A stretch of 64,000 bases of DNA from Chitinophagales bacterium (GCA_026931325.1 JAIXLO010000177.1:1-64000), one strand, 5' to 3'. Shown: positions 9,790 to 18,818, counted from the stretch's first letter. Notes: generated by a model from the letters alone, not told the origin. Numbers and translations are program-made.

Positions 9790-10296
9790 ATGAAATCTAC
9801 AAGCCTTTATACTATTTTAAGTTTTCTATTATTACCGTTTGGTTTATTAATGTTATTTACAAGTTTGCCGATGCTTTTAGCATCTTTTATTTCTCCTGCT
9901 GCATTATTTCCTTTATTTATGATTTTATGTATCATCATTTATATTGTTAGTTGTTTTATTTTTTTACAAAAAGGAATTAAGCAAGAAATTGCTTGTAAAA
10001 GATCTTTAAAAGATTGGATAAAAGTTAATGCTTTTGTTACAATTGTTTTTATAGGATTAATGTTTGCACAAACAACAATTATCATCAAAAATCCTTCTAT
10101 TATTTCTCAACAATTAATAGCAGATGTAAATGCTCAACAAAGTAATTTACCTGCACAGTTTACACCTGAATTAATACATAAGCTACTAAAATTTATTGGC
10201 TATTTTATGCTTATTTATTCAATAGTTTTAGCAATACATATTGTTCTTACATTTAGGCTAATAAAAACTTATAGTCATATTTTTAGTAAAGAATAA
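9790..10296 (+). CDS. Small four-helix membrane protein of unknown function
   Basis: A 168-residue hydrophobic protein with about four predicted membrane helices, near residues 7-30, 33-60, 78-98 and 130-158, joined by a basic cytoplasmic loop (KQEIACKRSLKDW). I recognise no family. It is the last gene of the DUF4476-truA run and ends at a hairpin shared with the convergent gene at 10416-10703. Confidence 0.65.
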   Translation: MKSTSLYTILSFLLLPFGLLMLFTSLPMLLASFISPAALFPLFMILCIIIYIVSCFIFLQKGIKQEIACKRSLKDWIKVNAFVTIVFIGLMFAQTTIIIKNPSIISQQLIADVNAQQSNLPAQFTPELIHKLLKFIGYFMLIYSIVLAIHIVLTFRLIKTYSHIFSKE

Positions 10297-10311
10297 AATA
10301 TAACAAAAAAT

Positions 10312-10348
10312 AAAAGAGGCTACCTTAATTGTTAAGATAACCTCTTTT
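10312..10348 (-). terminator. Hairpin terminator between convergent genes, better paired on the minus strand
   Basis: The arms are 10312-10328 and 10332-10348 (AAAAGAGG...CCTCTTTT). On the minus-strand RNA all 17 pairs form using two G-U wobbles; on the plus strand the same positions become C-A mismatches. It therefore fits best as the terminator of the repeat-protein gene at 10416-10703, while possibly also serving the plus-strand membrane gene. Confidence 0.75.
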
Positions 10349-10415
10349 GTTTATGTATTACTAAATTTAAAAACTTACTCCTAAATTTTGAAAAACTTTA
10401 ATAAGCAAAACTTAC

Positions 10416-10703
10416 TTAGTTTTTCTTAGGAGTTTGTTTGTTTTCTTTGTAACGCATATCTGGTGTACCATCTTTTTTAGTGTGCGTTACTTTAGTTTTT
10501 TTGTCTGCTTTATTTTCTTTATAACGCATATCTGGTGTACCATCTTTTTTAGTGTGCGTTACTTCTTTTTTTGCAGGCTTTTTTGTTTTTGTAGTTTCTG
10601 CTTTCTGAGTAGTTGTTGCTTTCTTCTCAGATTGTTTTGTTTGACTGTTAATAGCTGTTGTTGTAATAAATACAGCTAATAATAAAAACCAAATCTTTTT
10701 CAT
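10416..10703 (-). CDS. Small secreted basic protein with two DGTPDMRYKENK repeats
   Basis: A 95-residue protein. Residues 1-20 form a signal peptide (ending AINSQ). The middle is Lys/Thr/Ala-rich. The C-terminal half holds two nearly identical units, VTHTKKDGTPDMRYKENK, separated by ADKKTK. Similar DGTPDxRYKxNK repeats are familiar in short Bacteroidota secreted proteins, but I know no function. The repeat is conserved at DNA level too (see repeat entry), which points to recent duplication. It has its own terminator and so is probably transcribed alone. Confidence 0.75.
   Translation of the reverse strand: MKKIWFLLLAVFITTTAINSQTKQSEKKATTTQKAETTKTKKPAKKEVTHTKKDGTPDMRYKENKADKKTKVTHTKKDGTPDMRYKENKQTPKKN
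10441..10563 (-). repeat. Two 51-base direct repeats inside the small secreted protein gene
   Basis: Copies lie at 10441-10491 and 10513-10563, period 72 bases, with a single mismatch. They encode the DGTPDMRYKENK units; the near identity at synonymous positions suggests a recent tandem duplication or gene conversion. Confidence 0.85.
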
Positions 10704-10792
10704 AAAGTAAAAATTTAGAACACAAATCTAAAATGCAATCAAACAAAAAAAATTATGGTTAATCAGTCTTTAACAGAACTTTATTTGCATCA

Positions 10793-12004
10793 TTATTGCA
10801 CAACTACTTTATCATAATAAACAGATTTACCATTTGAGTTTAACACTTTAATAAAGTATAAACCACTTACAGATGCTCTTGGTAAATTAATCTTTTCATT
10901 TTGTGTGCCATTAATAGCTACTGTTTTTGTAATAACACGTCTGCCATTTACATCACTTATTTCAACAGAATAATTACCAGTTGTTAATTTATCAAATTGA
11001 ATAGCAAATGTTTTATTAACTACTGGATTTGGATAAACAGAAATATTATTTTTAGTAATAACCTCATTACTTACTACTACATTTTTTGCAGCACTATAAG
11101 CTAAATTGCTATTTGCTAAATCTGATGTATTATAAACTACTTCATTATCAGCTTTAATAATTTCAGTAGCATTTAAAGTAGATAAGTTTACTTTATAATA
11201 ATTTTCATTTACAACAGCACTAGTAATAAAAACATCTCCATTTGTATCTACAGCAGCACCATTTGTTGTAAAGTTTGCAGGTAAGTTTTTAATTACGCCA
11301 ATATGCTCTGCAATTCTTGTAGCTGGATTAATTTTAAATACATGATTACGATAGGTAAATAAATATAAATTACCATAAGCATCACCAATTAAATCACCTC
11401 CCCAACTGGTGCATTGTGCATGAACACTAATGTTTTGATTATTCTTACTATCTATTAATGCTCCTAAGTTTGTAATAACAGGATTTCTGTCTGTAGTAAA
11501 TTGTATTAACTGATTACCATCATTGGTTAGTGCATAACCATTTCCATTTGCAGCAATTACCATACGAGTAATAACGTTACTTTCATCTACACGTTTACCT
11601 GTTGAAAAACGAGCATCATTATTTATTACAACACTCATTTCATTTGTATTCAAATCTACATAACGTAAATCTGTACCCCACATTGGTGTAAAATATAAAC
11701 GGTTTGTTTTAGCATCATAAGCAGCTGCTGCAACACCATTAACAGTTGGTGAAGAAGTTTGTAAACTTCTATTGGCTACTCCTTCTGAATTAATAAAATT
11801 ATAATTTACAGTTGTTGGATTTGTATTGCTATACAAAGTTCTAATAATATTGCCATTACTTAAATCTATTTCTCTAATTGCAGTCCAATTGTATGTGCCT
11901 TTTGTTTCTGATGTAATAGCATAAGCTTTATTAGTAGTTTGTGCTTGAGATTTTACTGTAAATAATGCAGTAATTAACATAATTGGTAGAGTTATCTTTT
12001 TCAT
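10793..12004 (-). CDS. Secreted protein with beta-propeller-like body and T9SS sorting domain
   Basis: A 403-residue exported protein. The signal peptide ends at VKSQAQ (residue 22). Residues ~25-300 contain repeated short blocks such as AYDAKTNRLYFTPMWG, YALTNDGNQLIQF and DAYGNLYLFTY, the pattern of a blade-repeat (beta-propeller) fold. The last ~80 residues, from VYPNPVVNKTF to DKVVVQ, are a T9SS type A sorting domain. The body shows no catalytic motif. It could bind a surface ligand; that is inference from fold only. Confidence 0.82.
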   Translation of the reverse strand: MKKITLPIMLITALFTVKSQAQTTNKAYAITSETKGTYNWTAIREIDLSNGNIIRTLYSNTNPTTVNYNFINSEGVANRSLQTSSPTVNGVAAAAYDAKTNRLYFTPMWGTDLRYVDLNTNEMSVVINNDARFSTGKRVDESNVITRMVIAANGNGYALTNDGNQLIQFTTDRNPVITNLGALIDSKNNQNISVHAQCTSWGGDLIGDAYGNLYLFTYRNHVFKINPATRIAEHIGVIKNLPANFTTNGAAVDTNGDVFITSAVVNENYYKVNLSTLNATEIIKADNEVVYNTSDLANSNLAYSAAKNVVVSNEVITKNNISVYPNPVVNKTFAIQFDKLTTGNYSVEISDVNGRRVITKTVAINGTQNEKINLPRASVSGLYFIKVLNSNGKSVYYDKVVVQ

Positions 12005-12118
12005 AGTCGTATAATTTTGTTTGCCAATTTAAGAACAAAAATTGATTTAAAAATATCTTTTTTACAAACAGTATTTTATTAACAAAAAAATAAACAAAGA
12101 AAGTTTTATGACTTGAAG

Positions 12119-12619
12119 CTAATTAAACAAAGTTTGTATGCCATGAGATACCCTAAACTCATGTTGTAATAACCATTTTTTTCTCCACATCCCTCCAGAA
12201 TAACCAATTAAACTTTTATCACTACCAATAATTCTATGACAAGGAACTATGATTGAAATTTTATTTTTTGCATTTGCATTAGCAACTGCTCTTGTAGCTT
12301 TAGCATCACCTATTTTTTTAGCAAGTTCTAAGTAGCTCATTGTTTTACCAAATGGTACTTGTATTAATTCATTCCAAACGTTTTGTTGAAAAGCTGTTCC
12401 TTCTTGATGTATAGGTATTGTAAATTGTTTTCTTCTACCAGCAAAAAATTCTATTAATTGTTCTGTACAATAATGTATCATATCACTTACGCCAGGTTCT
12501 CCATATTTTATTTGTTCTTTATTATCTATAAAGCTAAGTTCTGCAATATATATATCTGTACCTCCAATTTTAATTAAGCCTACTGGGCTTTCATAATATG
12601 TATAGTACAAATCTTGCAT
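12119..12619 (-). CDS. ogt: Methylated-DNA-protein-cysteine methyltransferase
   Basis: A suicide DNA-repair protein that takes the methyl group from O6-methylguanine onto its own cysteine. The acceptor is Cys127 in IIVPCHRIIG (PCHR at 126-129). The helix-turn-helix recognition part (GKTMSYLELAKKIG, ARAVANANAKN-like block) precedes it, and the usual LIGYSGGMWRKKWLLQHE tail follows. At 166 residues it is the Ogt-type length without an AdaA domain. It is followed downstream by the T9SS gene and preceded by the CsaA-like gene 54 bases upstream, possibly one transcript. Confidence 0.94.
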   Translation of the reverse strand: MQDLYYTYYESPVGLIKIGGTDIYIAELSFIDNKEQIKYGEPGVSDMIHYCTEQLIEFFAGRRKQFTIPIHQEGTAFQQNVWNELIQVPFGKTMSYLELAKKIGDAKATRAVANANAKNKISIIVPCHRIIGSDKSLIGYSGGMWRKKWLLQHEFRVSHGIQTLFN

Positions 12620-12673
12620 AAATAAAATTTGAGTGGTAAAATTATAAGAATTTGATGTAATAAAATTTGTTCA

Positions 12674-13003
12674 TTAACCTATCAATAAACCATTATTTAC
12701 TTTTTTATCAGTAGTTAATAAAACAACATTTTTATTTTCATCATAAACACCAAGCACTAAACACTCACTCATAAAATTGGCTATTTGTTTTGTAGGAAAA
12801 TTTACAACAGCAATAATTTGTTTACCTATTAATTCATCTAATGTATAATGATGTGTTATTTGTGCAGATGATTGCTTTATTCCTAATTCTCCAAAATCAA
12901 TCTTTAATTTATAGGCAGATTTTTTTGCTTCGGAAAAATGTAATACTTCAATAATAGTTCCTGTACGAATTTCTATTTTTTCAAAATCTTGCCAACTTAT
13001 CAT
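12674..13003 (-). CDS. csaA: CsaA-like tRNA-binding domain protein
   Basis: A 109-residue single OB-fold protein of the tRNA-binding/export chaperone CsaA family. Characteristic blocks are FEKIEIRTGTIIEVLHF, KLKIDFGELGIKQSSAQI, IIAVVNFPTKQIANFMSE and ECLVLGVYDENKNVVLL. The length equals the family's usual ~110 residues, so it is not a fragment of a Met- or Phe-tRNA synthetase. In other bacteria CsaA binds preproteins or tRNA; the role here is inferred. It diverges from the guanine deaminase gene with an 88-base gap. Confidence 0.88.
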   Translation of the reverse strand: MISWQDFEKIEIRTGTIIEVLHFSEAKKSAYKLKIDFGELGIKQSSAQITHHYTLDELIGKQIIAVVNFPTKQIANFMSECLVLGVYDENKNVVLLTTDKKVNNGLLIG

Positions 13004-13091
13004 AAATGTTTTTGATAAAAATACAATTATAAAATAAACTCTTCATCCCTTTTTATCTTTATTATATTTGTAACAATCTAAAAAAAAATAT

Positions 13092-13565
13092 ATGGAAAAC
13101 AAATTACATTTTATGTTAGAAGCCATTAAACTATCTGAGCATGGAATGAATAATAATGATGGTGGACCTTTTGGTTGTGTAATTGTAAAAGATGGAAAAA
13201 TTGTAGGTAAAGGATGGAATAGAGTTACAGGAACAAACGATCCTACTGCACATGCAGAAGTTGTAGCTATTAGAGATGCTTGTAAAAACTTAGGTAGTTT
13301 TCAATTAGATGGTTGTGAAATTTATACTTCTTGTGAACCTTGCCCTATGTGTATGGGTGCAATTTATTGGGCAAGACCAGATAAAGTTTTTTATGCCAAT
13401 ACAAGACAAGATGCTGCTGATATTGGTTTTGATGATTCTATGATTTATGAAGAACTTGTGCTTCCTCTTCATCAAAGAAAAATTGTTTTAGAAGCCTTAG
13501 GTAGAGAAGAAGCATTAAAAATTTTTAATGCTTGGAATAATAAACAAGATAAAACAGACTATTAA
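13092..13565 (+). CDS. guaD: Guanine deaminase-type nucleoside deaminase
   Basis: A 157-residue zinc deaminase of the cytidine/deoxycytidylate fold. The active site is HAE (His54, Glu56) and PCPMC (Cys84, Cys87). The C-terminal extension with DIGFDDSMIYEEL, and the overall length, resemble the Bacillus-type GuaD that makes xanthine from guanine. The tRNA deaminase TadA is a close relative and the alternative. The next gene, punA, releases guanine from guanosine, which supports the purine-salvage reading. The two genes are 65 bases apart and co-directional. Confidence 0.82.
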   Translation: MENKLHFMLEAIKLSEHGMNNNDGGPFGCVIVKDGKIVGKGWNRVTGTNDPTAHAEVVAIRDACKNLGSFQLDGCEIYTSCEPCPMCMGAIYWARPDKVFYANTRQDAADIGFDDSMIYEELVLPLHQRKIVLEALGREEALKIFNAWNNKQDKTDY

Positions 13566-13630
13566 AACATATTCACATTTTAGGAAGCAAAAGTGTATGG
13601 CTATATATTTGCTCTCTTAATTATTTTTAT

Positions 13631-14452
13631 ATGAGTGAATTAATGAACAAATTGAATGAGACAGTTTCTTACATTAAAAGTAAAGTAACACCAGAAGCTA
13701 CAACAGGTATTATATTAGGTAGTGGATTAGGCAATTTAGCCTCTGTTATTGAAACAGATGTTGCTTTATCATACACAGATATTCCTCATTTTCCTGTAAG
13801 TACTGTAAAAGGGCATGGCGGTAAATTAATTTTTGGAAAATTAGGTGGTACAAAAGTAATAGTAATGAGTGGGCGTTTTCATTTTTATGAAGGCTACTCT
13901 GCACAACAAGTTATTTATCCTGTTCGTGTAATGAAAATGTTGGGTGTACAAAATTTATTATTATCCAATGCAGCAGGTGCTGTAAACCCAAATTATAAAG
14001 TGGGCGACTTAATGTTGATTAATGACCATATAAGTTTCTTTACAACCAACCCTTTAATAGGAAAAAATGAAGAAGATTTAGGTACTCGTTTTCCTGATAT
14101 GAGTGAACCATATAATTTTGAAATACTTGCAAAAGCAAAAGCTATTGCAGCAGCTAATAATATTCATGTGCACGAAGGTGTTTATACTGCTGTAACAGGG
14201 CCTACATTTGAAACACATGCTGAATATAGATTAATAAAAGCAATTGGTAGTGATGTTGTTGGTATGAGTACAGTACAAGAAAATATTGCTGCTGTGCATT
14301 GTGGTATGAAAGTTTTTGCAGTAAGTGTTGTTACAGATTTAGGTATAAGAGAAGATAACAATGTTATTACACATGAAGAAGTTTTGCAAGCTGCTAAAGA
14401 AGCAGAACCTAAACTAACACTATTGTTTAAAGAATTGGTTAAGGTGTTATAA
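13631..14452 (+). CDS. punA: Purine-nucleoside phosphorylase, trimeric class
   Basis: Splits guanosine or inosine with phosphate into base plus ribose-1-phosphate. At 273 residues it has the length of the trimeric PNP family. Visible landmarks are the phosphate-binding GIILGSGLGNL (26-35), GHGGKL near 61, RFHFYEGYS (82-90), SNAAGAVNP, and the purine/ribose-site block TGPTFETHAEYR...GMSTVQE. It lies directly after the guanine deaminase and ends at a strong hairpin terminator (14474-14504). Confidence 0.93.
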   Translation: MSELMNKLNETVSYIKSKVTPEATTGIILGSGLGNLASVIETDVALSYTDIPHFPVSTVKGHGGKLIFGKLGGTKVIVMSGRFHFYEGYSAQQVIYPVRVMKMLGVQNLLLSNAAGAVNPNYKVGDLMLINDHISFFTTNPLIGKNEEDLGTRFPDMSEPYNFEILAKAKAIAAANNIHVHEGVYTAVTGPTFETHAEYRLIKAIGSDVVGMSTVQENIAAVHCGMKVFAVSVVTDLGIREDNNVITHEEVLQAAKEAEPKLTLLFKELVKVL

Positions 14453-14473
14453 GATTTAAGAGAAATATTCTTT

Positions 14474-14504
14474 AAAATGGTTTGTAATTGTTACAAGCCA
14501 TTTT
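14474..14504 (+). terminator. Rho-independent terminator after punA
   Basis: AAAATGGTTTGTAA and TTACAAGCCATTT pair with one G-U wobble around a TTG loop, followed by a T run. It starts 21 bases after the punA stop. The 153 bases from there to 14657 hold no gene; TATATTTG near 14592 could be a promoter for the next locus. Confidence 0.85.
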
Positions 14505-14657
14505 TATTTTATGTATAGAAAATCAATTTCTTCTTATAAGGATATGTAGTTATGGTTAATGATTTCGCTTAAAAGTAAATATTAATGTTATGTATATTTG
14601 ATATTGTAAGCATCTATTGTACAAAGTTGTATCAAATATTAATACATACATTTACTT

Positions 14658-15245
14658 ATGAATAGTTGTTATACTTTAAGAAAATCAGCACTTGATAAGC
14701 CTCAAAATTGAGAACTTTCAGAACAAGCCATTTCATGTAGCCAAGAAAAAGGAATTAATGTACAAATTGCTTTTCAAGATATTCAAAAAATAAGATTGTT
14801 TTATTATGCAAATAGTCGCTATCGTGTAAATAATTATTGTTGCAAAATAACTACAAGAAATCAAGCAGTTTTTGATATTTACTCAAGCACTTACGAAGGT
14901 TTTGCAAATTTCTTAGATCAAGCTGAAACATATACCCCTTTCGTAAAAGAATTAGTACAAAAAGCAAAATCAGCAAATCCAAATTGTGAAATTCGTACTG
15001 GTCAAACTTCTTTAACTTATTATGGAAATATTTTGTTTGTAGTTGTTGCAGTAATATTTCTGCTTTTAATTTTTTCTTTTCTTCCTGGAAATTATTCTAA
15101 GCTTTACTTCTTTATAAAACTGGTTGCCATCGCTTACTTAGGGTTTTATTTAGTTAAATCAATTAGAGTAAACAAACCAAGTCAACTTACAGGAACTGAA
15201 ATACCTGACAATGTTTTACCTAAATTATCAAATCAAAAAAAATAG
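14658..15245 (+). pseudogene. Membrane protein gene interrupted by an in-frame TGA
   Basis: One continuous frame runs from the ATG at 14658 to the stop at 15243-15245 except for a TGA at 14709-14711, codon 18. On both sides the translation looks like real protein: MNSCYTLRKSALDKPQN before, ELSEQAISCSQEKGINVQ after, then IRLFYYANSRYRVNNYCCKI. From a TTG at 14796 a 149-residue piece remains open, with two membrane helices around residues 76-95 and 100-115. Changing TGA to TGG (Trp) would give a 195-residue protein. truA and the STAS-like gene end normally with TGA, so a reassigned code is unlikely; a nonsense mutation, sequence error or internal restart are the options. The next gene begins 4 bases after the stop. 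Confidence 0.6.
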
Positions 15246-15249
15246 AAGT

Positions 15250-15753
15250 ATGAAAGCATCCTTATTATTTTTAAGCATCTTGTTGATGTTTAGTACAAAT
15301 ACCATTCAAGCACAACAATCATCTACCAATTTTTACAATCAGTTTAAAGATATTCTTAATAGTCAATGGTATCAGGTAAAAGGAGATAATGTTTTAAAAA
15401 AAGAAGAAAGTGGCACAACAACTGCTACTTATTACAATTGCAAAAAAGAATTACAAGGATTTTCTGTAGTTTTTGTAAGTCAAGTAACAAAGAATGGCTA
15501 TGATGTTAGTAAGAAAAATTATGTATTAGCATATAGAGAAAGTAGTACTAACAATGAGCAAATATATTCTCAAGTGGTAGAAGCATTTTATAATTTTAAT
15601 AGAGACGCTTGGAACACTTATAAAATAAATAATACACCAATTGTTACTAATAATAAAACAGAGAAAAGAAAAATTGAAATTAATAAAGGTACAAACTCAA
15701 CAGTTGCTACATTGTATAATGACAATTCGTTGCTTATTTTAATTTCTTTTTAA
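15250..15753 (+). CDS. Small secreted protein of unknown function
   Basis: A 167-residue protein from the ATG at 15250; an earlier ATG at 15211 overlaps the previous gene and would spoil the signal peptide. Residues 1-22 are a signal peptide ending TIQAQ. The mature part is polar, without known motifs (FKDILNSQWYQVKGDNV, TYYNCKKELQGFSVVFVS). It starts 4 bases after the interrupted membrane-protein gene, so the two were probably one operon and may have acted together. Converges on rlmB. Confidence 0.7.
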   Translation: MKASLLFLSILLMFSTNTIQAQQSSTNFYNQFKDILNSQWYQVKGDNVLKKEESGTTTATYYNCKKELQGFSVVFVSQVTKNGYDVSKKNYVLAYRESSTNNEQIYSQVVEAFYNFNRDAWNTYKINNTPIVTNNKTEKRKIEINKGTNSTVATLYNDNSLLILISF

Positions 15754-15768
15754 AGTGCAGTAGTGTTT

Positions 15769-16512
15769 TTATAAAGTTCTTTGCTTCATAGCCTCATACA
15801 AAATCATTCCTGTAGCAACACTAACATTTAGGCTTTCAAAATTATTTGCCATTGGTATAGCAAAAGTATCATCACATATTTTTATTAATCCTGTAAAAAC
15901 GCCTCTTCCTTCGCTGCCCATAATTATTGCACAAGGTTCTTGCAAGTTTAAGTTATGTAGTTTTGTTGTTGCTGTCATTTCACTTGCATAAACTTTTATG
16001 CCATTTAAGTGTAGTTCATCTACAGTTTTCATTAAACTATTTACCCTGCATATATGAATTTTTTCTAAAGCACCAGCACTTGTTTTTACAGCATCTTCAT
16101 TTAATGCACCAACTCCTTTATCTGGAATAATAATTGCTTGTGCTCCACAACAAACTGCTGTACGAGCAATTGCCCCAATATTTCTTACATCAGTAATTCC
16201 ATCTAATATTAAAAATAAAGGGGTCTCTCCTTTCTCGTTTATAAAATCTATTACTTGCTGTAAGTTTTGATATTGTACTGCACTTTTATATGCAATTACT
16301 CCTTGATGTTGAATATTGGTTAAGCTATTTATTTTTTCGGAAGGAACAAATTGTATTGGTACATTATTTTCTTTAGCCAAAGATTTTATTTCATGAATAA
16401 TATTTCCAGAAGCTGTTTTTGCTATCAATATTTTATCAATAGCTTGGTGTTGTTTTAAGGCTTCAATAATAGGGTTTCTTCCTGCTATAATATTTTTTTT
16501 AGCAATAAACAT
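15769..16512 (-). CDS. rlmB: 23S rRNA (guanosine-2'-O)-methyltransferase, TrmH/SPOUT family
   Basis: A SAM-dependent 2'-O-ribose methyltransferase of 247 residues. The N-terminal ~75 residues form the substrate-binding domain (AGRNPIIEALKQ at 10-20). The SPOUT knot motifs follow in order: LDGITDVRNIGAIARTA at 103-119, IMGSEGRGV at 197-205 and LNVSVATGMILYEAMKQR at 228-245. These assign it to the RlmB branch that methylates G2251 of 23S rRNA; the sister TrmH activity on tRNA is less likely because of the N-terminal domain. Its ATG shares one base with the stop of the upstream membrane gene (TAATG), showing translational coupling. Confidence 0.93.
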   Translation of the reverse strand: MFIAKKNIIAGRNPIIEALKQHQAIDKILIAKTASGNIIHEIKSLAKENNVPIQFVPSEKINSLTNIQHQGVIAYKSAVQYQNLQQVIDFINEKGETPLFLILDGITDVRNIGAIARTAVCCGAQAIIIPDKGVGALNEDAVKTSAGALEKIHICRVNSLMKTVDELHLNGIKVYASEMTATTKLHNLNLQEPCAIIMGSEGRGVFTGLIKICDDTFAIPMANNFESLNVSVATGMILYEAMKQRTL

Positions 16513-17012
16513 TAGCTTTTTTTCTTTGATAAAAATGAAAAATAAAGTGAGGTAATAATAATATATAAAATAACAAATGAAGCTAATGAAAATTTAATAA
16601 TAGCCGACCATCTGCTAATACCAACACTTACATTGCTTCCATAGCCACCCAATGTAATTAGCATAGCAATATTTTCTACTAAATCTAATACCCCAACAAG
16701 TACACTTAACTCTAAAAAAATAAGACCAATAGTTTTTGAAATACTTGTTAAATATTTATTCATTATTGCTTTACAACATAAAAAAAGAAAAATGCAATAA
16801 GCTATAATAAATAAAAAATCTACAGCAATATTTATTTGAAAAGGCTTTACACCAACAGCTTTCATCATTGCATTGGCGTCTCTCATATTTTTTGCAAGTT
16901 CAAAACTAATAATTCCAGAAGGACTATAATCTGTTACTAATCCTTCAGAAAAAAAGCGTAAAACAATAAACATAATAACAGTTGCAACTCCAGCTATAAC
17001 TATTTTTTTCAT
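16512..17012 (-). CDS. Four-helix membrane protein of unknown function
   Basis: A 166-residue protein with an N-terminal helix (IVIAGVATVIMFIVLRFF) and three more hydrophobic segments near 60-82, 90-118 and 135-160. The stretch between helices 1 and 2 (SPSGIISFELAKNM) is amphipathic. I do not recognise the family. The stop overlaps the rlmB start by one base, so it is the first gene of a two-gene unit with rlmB. Confidence 0.72.
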   Translation of the reverse strand: MKKIVIAGVATVIMFIVLRFFSEGLVTDYSPSGIISFELAKNMRDANAMMKAVGVKPFQINIAVDFLFIIAYCIFLFLCCKAIMNKYLTSISKTIGLIFLELSVLVGVLDLVENIAMLITLGGYGSNVSVGISRWSAIIKFSLASFVILYIIITSLYFSFLSKKKS

Positions 17013-17103
17013 TCGCTTAAATAACTTTGAATTATTCTAATACTCTTTCTTTGTTGTGAGAAATTATTTTGATTCAATATTACACGTTACAATAGTATTT
17101 ATT

Positions 17104-18183
17104 TTAATCGTATTTACCCAATCTTTTTAAAAAGTGAATGTGTGCTACTACAGCTCTATACATTGTTGGATATTCAATATATTGAATTTGATATTCCATG
17201 CAAACATTTTTTATAATATTACTAATTGCAGGATAATGTACATGAGATATTTTAGGAAATAAATGATGTTCTATTTGAAAATTTAATCCTCCTAAAAGCC
17301 AACTTATTGTTTTATTTCTTGTAGCAAAATTTGCTGTTGTTTTTAGTTGATGTGCAGCAAACTCATCTGGTAATTTATTATTATCTGAATTGGCAATAGG
17401 AAAATGTGTATCCTCTACAGTGTGTGCTAATTGAAAAACAATGCTAAGAACCAAGCCAGATACTAATGTAACTAATAAAAAGCCCATTAACCAATGAAAC
17501 CATCCAATCATTATTATTGGTAATGCAATAAAAATAAAACCATGATAAAGTTTTACTATCCAAAATTCTAAATGATCTTTAAGTTGCATTTTTTTTAATG
17601 GCACATTTCCAATTTTTCTTGAAAAATATTTTCTATAATCTGTAAAGAATATCCAAAACACATACAACATCATATACAAAAACCAAAAATAAAAGTGTTG
17701 AAAACGATGCATCCACAAACGTTTTTGTGTAGGTGCCATTCTCATTAAAACACCAATTTCAATATCATCATCAACACCATCTACATTAGTATAACTATGA
17801 TGAAGAATATTGTGTTTCATATTCCACATAAAATGGTTAGCACCTAACATACTTAGTGATGCTGCAGCTAATTTATTTTTCCATTTATTTTTACTAAAGC
17901 TTCCATGACTACCATCATGCATTACATTAAAACCAATAGAAGCAATTAAGCAGCCTAAAAGAATACACTCTGGAATAGCAAAATACCATTCTGGAGTAAA
18001 AAATATTAGATGAATATAAATAGCAATAAATGCTGTAACAAGTATAATAGCTTTTGAAAATAAATTCAAATTGCCTGTAATAGAAATTCCTTTTTCATCA
18101 AAATATTCTTGTACTCTTTTCTTTAATTCTGAGTGTAATGAATTTTTAACTGCTGGAAATTTGGGGGTGATGGAAGCACTCAT
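17104..18183 (-). CDS. Membrane fatty-acid desaturase
   Basis: A 359-residue diiron desaturase acting on acyl chains in the membrane. The three histidine boxes are HDGSH at 89-93, HNILHH at 124-129 and QIEHH at 303-307. The Q-x-x-H-H form of the last box is typical of front-end/delta-6-like and some acyl-lipid desaturases. Hydrophobic segments at ~43-62, 68-88, 167-182 and 210-250 fit four membrane passes. No cytochrome b5 domain is fused, so electrons must come from a separate carrier. Substrate and position of the double bond cannot be read from sequence alone. It is probably a single-gene unit. Confidence 0.88.
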   Translation of the reverse strand: MSASITPKFPAVKNSLHSELKKRVQEYFDEKGISITGNLNLFSKAIILVTAFIAIYIHLIFFTPEWYFAIPECILLGCLIASIGFNVMHDGSHGSFSKNKWKNKLAAASLSMLGANHFMWNMKHNILHHSYTNVDGVDDDIEIGVLMRMAPTQKRLWMHRFQHFYFWFLYMMLYVFWIFFTDYRKYFSRKIGNVPLKKMQLKDHLEFWIVKLYHGFIFIALPIIMIGWFHWLMGFLLVTLVSGLVLSIVFQLAHTVEDTHFPIANSDNNKLPDEFAAHQLKTTANFATRNKTISWLLGGLNFQIEHHLFPKISHVHYPAISNIIKNVCMEYQIQYIEYPTMYRAVVAHIHFLKRLGKYD

Positions 18184-18323
18184 TTTTATTAATTAATATT
18201 ACAGCGGCAAGATAACTGTTTATTAAATAATAATAGTAATAATTACTGAACAAGTATTTTATTTAGTAGCATAGATTTGTAAAGAAAATTAATTGATATA
18301 ATATCTAATTCTCACAGTATCAT

Positions 18324-18818
18324 TTATTTTCTTTCCCAAAACTCAAAGCTGTAACTATACAAATGTTTTTCATCGGCTGGGTTTAAATCTGATGTTTTTT
18401 TTTGCCATTTATTAGTATCAATTTCAGGAAAGAAGATATCGCCATCTAAGGTTGTATGCACACGTGTTAGATAAATTTTTTGTGCCTTATTAATTGTTTG
18501 ATTAAAAATTTCGCCACCACCTACAACAAAAATTTCTTTATAGTAATGGCTTTTTGCAACAAATATTGCATCGTCAAAACTGTTTACTACAACAACACCT
18601 TCAGCTTTAAATTTTTTTTGTTTTGTAATTACAATATTTAATCTTCCTTTTAAAGGTTTACTACCCATGCTTTCAAAAGTTTTTCTTCCCATTACAATAG
18701 GCATTGCCCAAGTAGTATTTTTAAAAAATTTTAAATCGTTTGGTAAATGCCAAGGTAGCGTATTGTTTATACCAATAACATTATTTTCAGATGCAGCAAC
18801 TAATAATGAAATAATCAT
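18324..18818 (-). CDS. folA: Dihydrofolate reductase
   Basis: Reduces dihydrofolate to tetrahydrofolate with NADPH. It has 164 residues, the normal length. Landmarks are ISLLVAASENNVIGINNTLPWHLP at the N-terminus (split here: the Leu-Pro-Trp-His-Leu-Pro substrate loop), MGRKTFESMG for NADPH, and EIFVVGGGEIFNQTI. It follows thyA by 24 bases in the same direction, the classical pairing because ThyA produces the dihydrofolate that FolA recycles. Confidence 0.96.
   Translation of the reverse strand: MIISLLVAASENNVIGINNTLPWHLPNDLKFFKNTTWAMPIVMGRKTFESMGSKPLKGRLNIVITKQKKFKAEGVVVVNSFDDAIFVAKSHYYKEIFVVGGGEIFNQTINKAQKIYLTRVHTTLDGDIFFPEIDTNKWQKKTSDLNPADEKHLYSYSFEFWERK

Noticed and set aside
9742-14711. 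TGA read as tryptophan (altered code) to explain the TGA at 14709
   Set aside because: truA and the STAS-like gene end with TGA at the normal family length, and reading through would fuse truA to the next gene.
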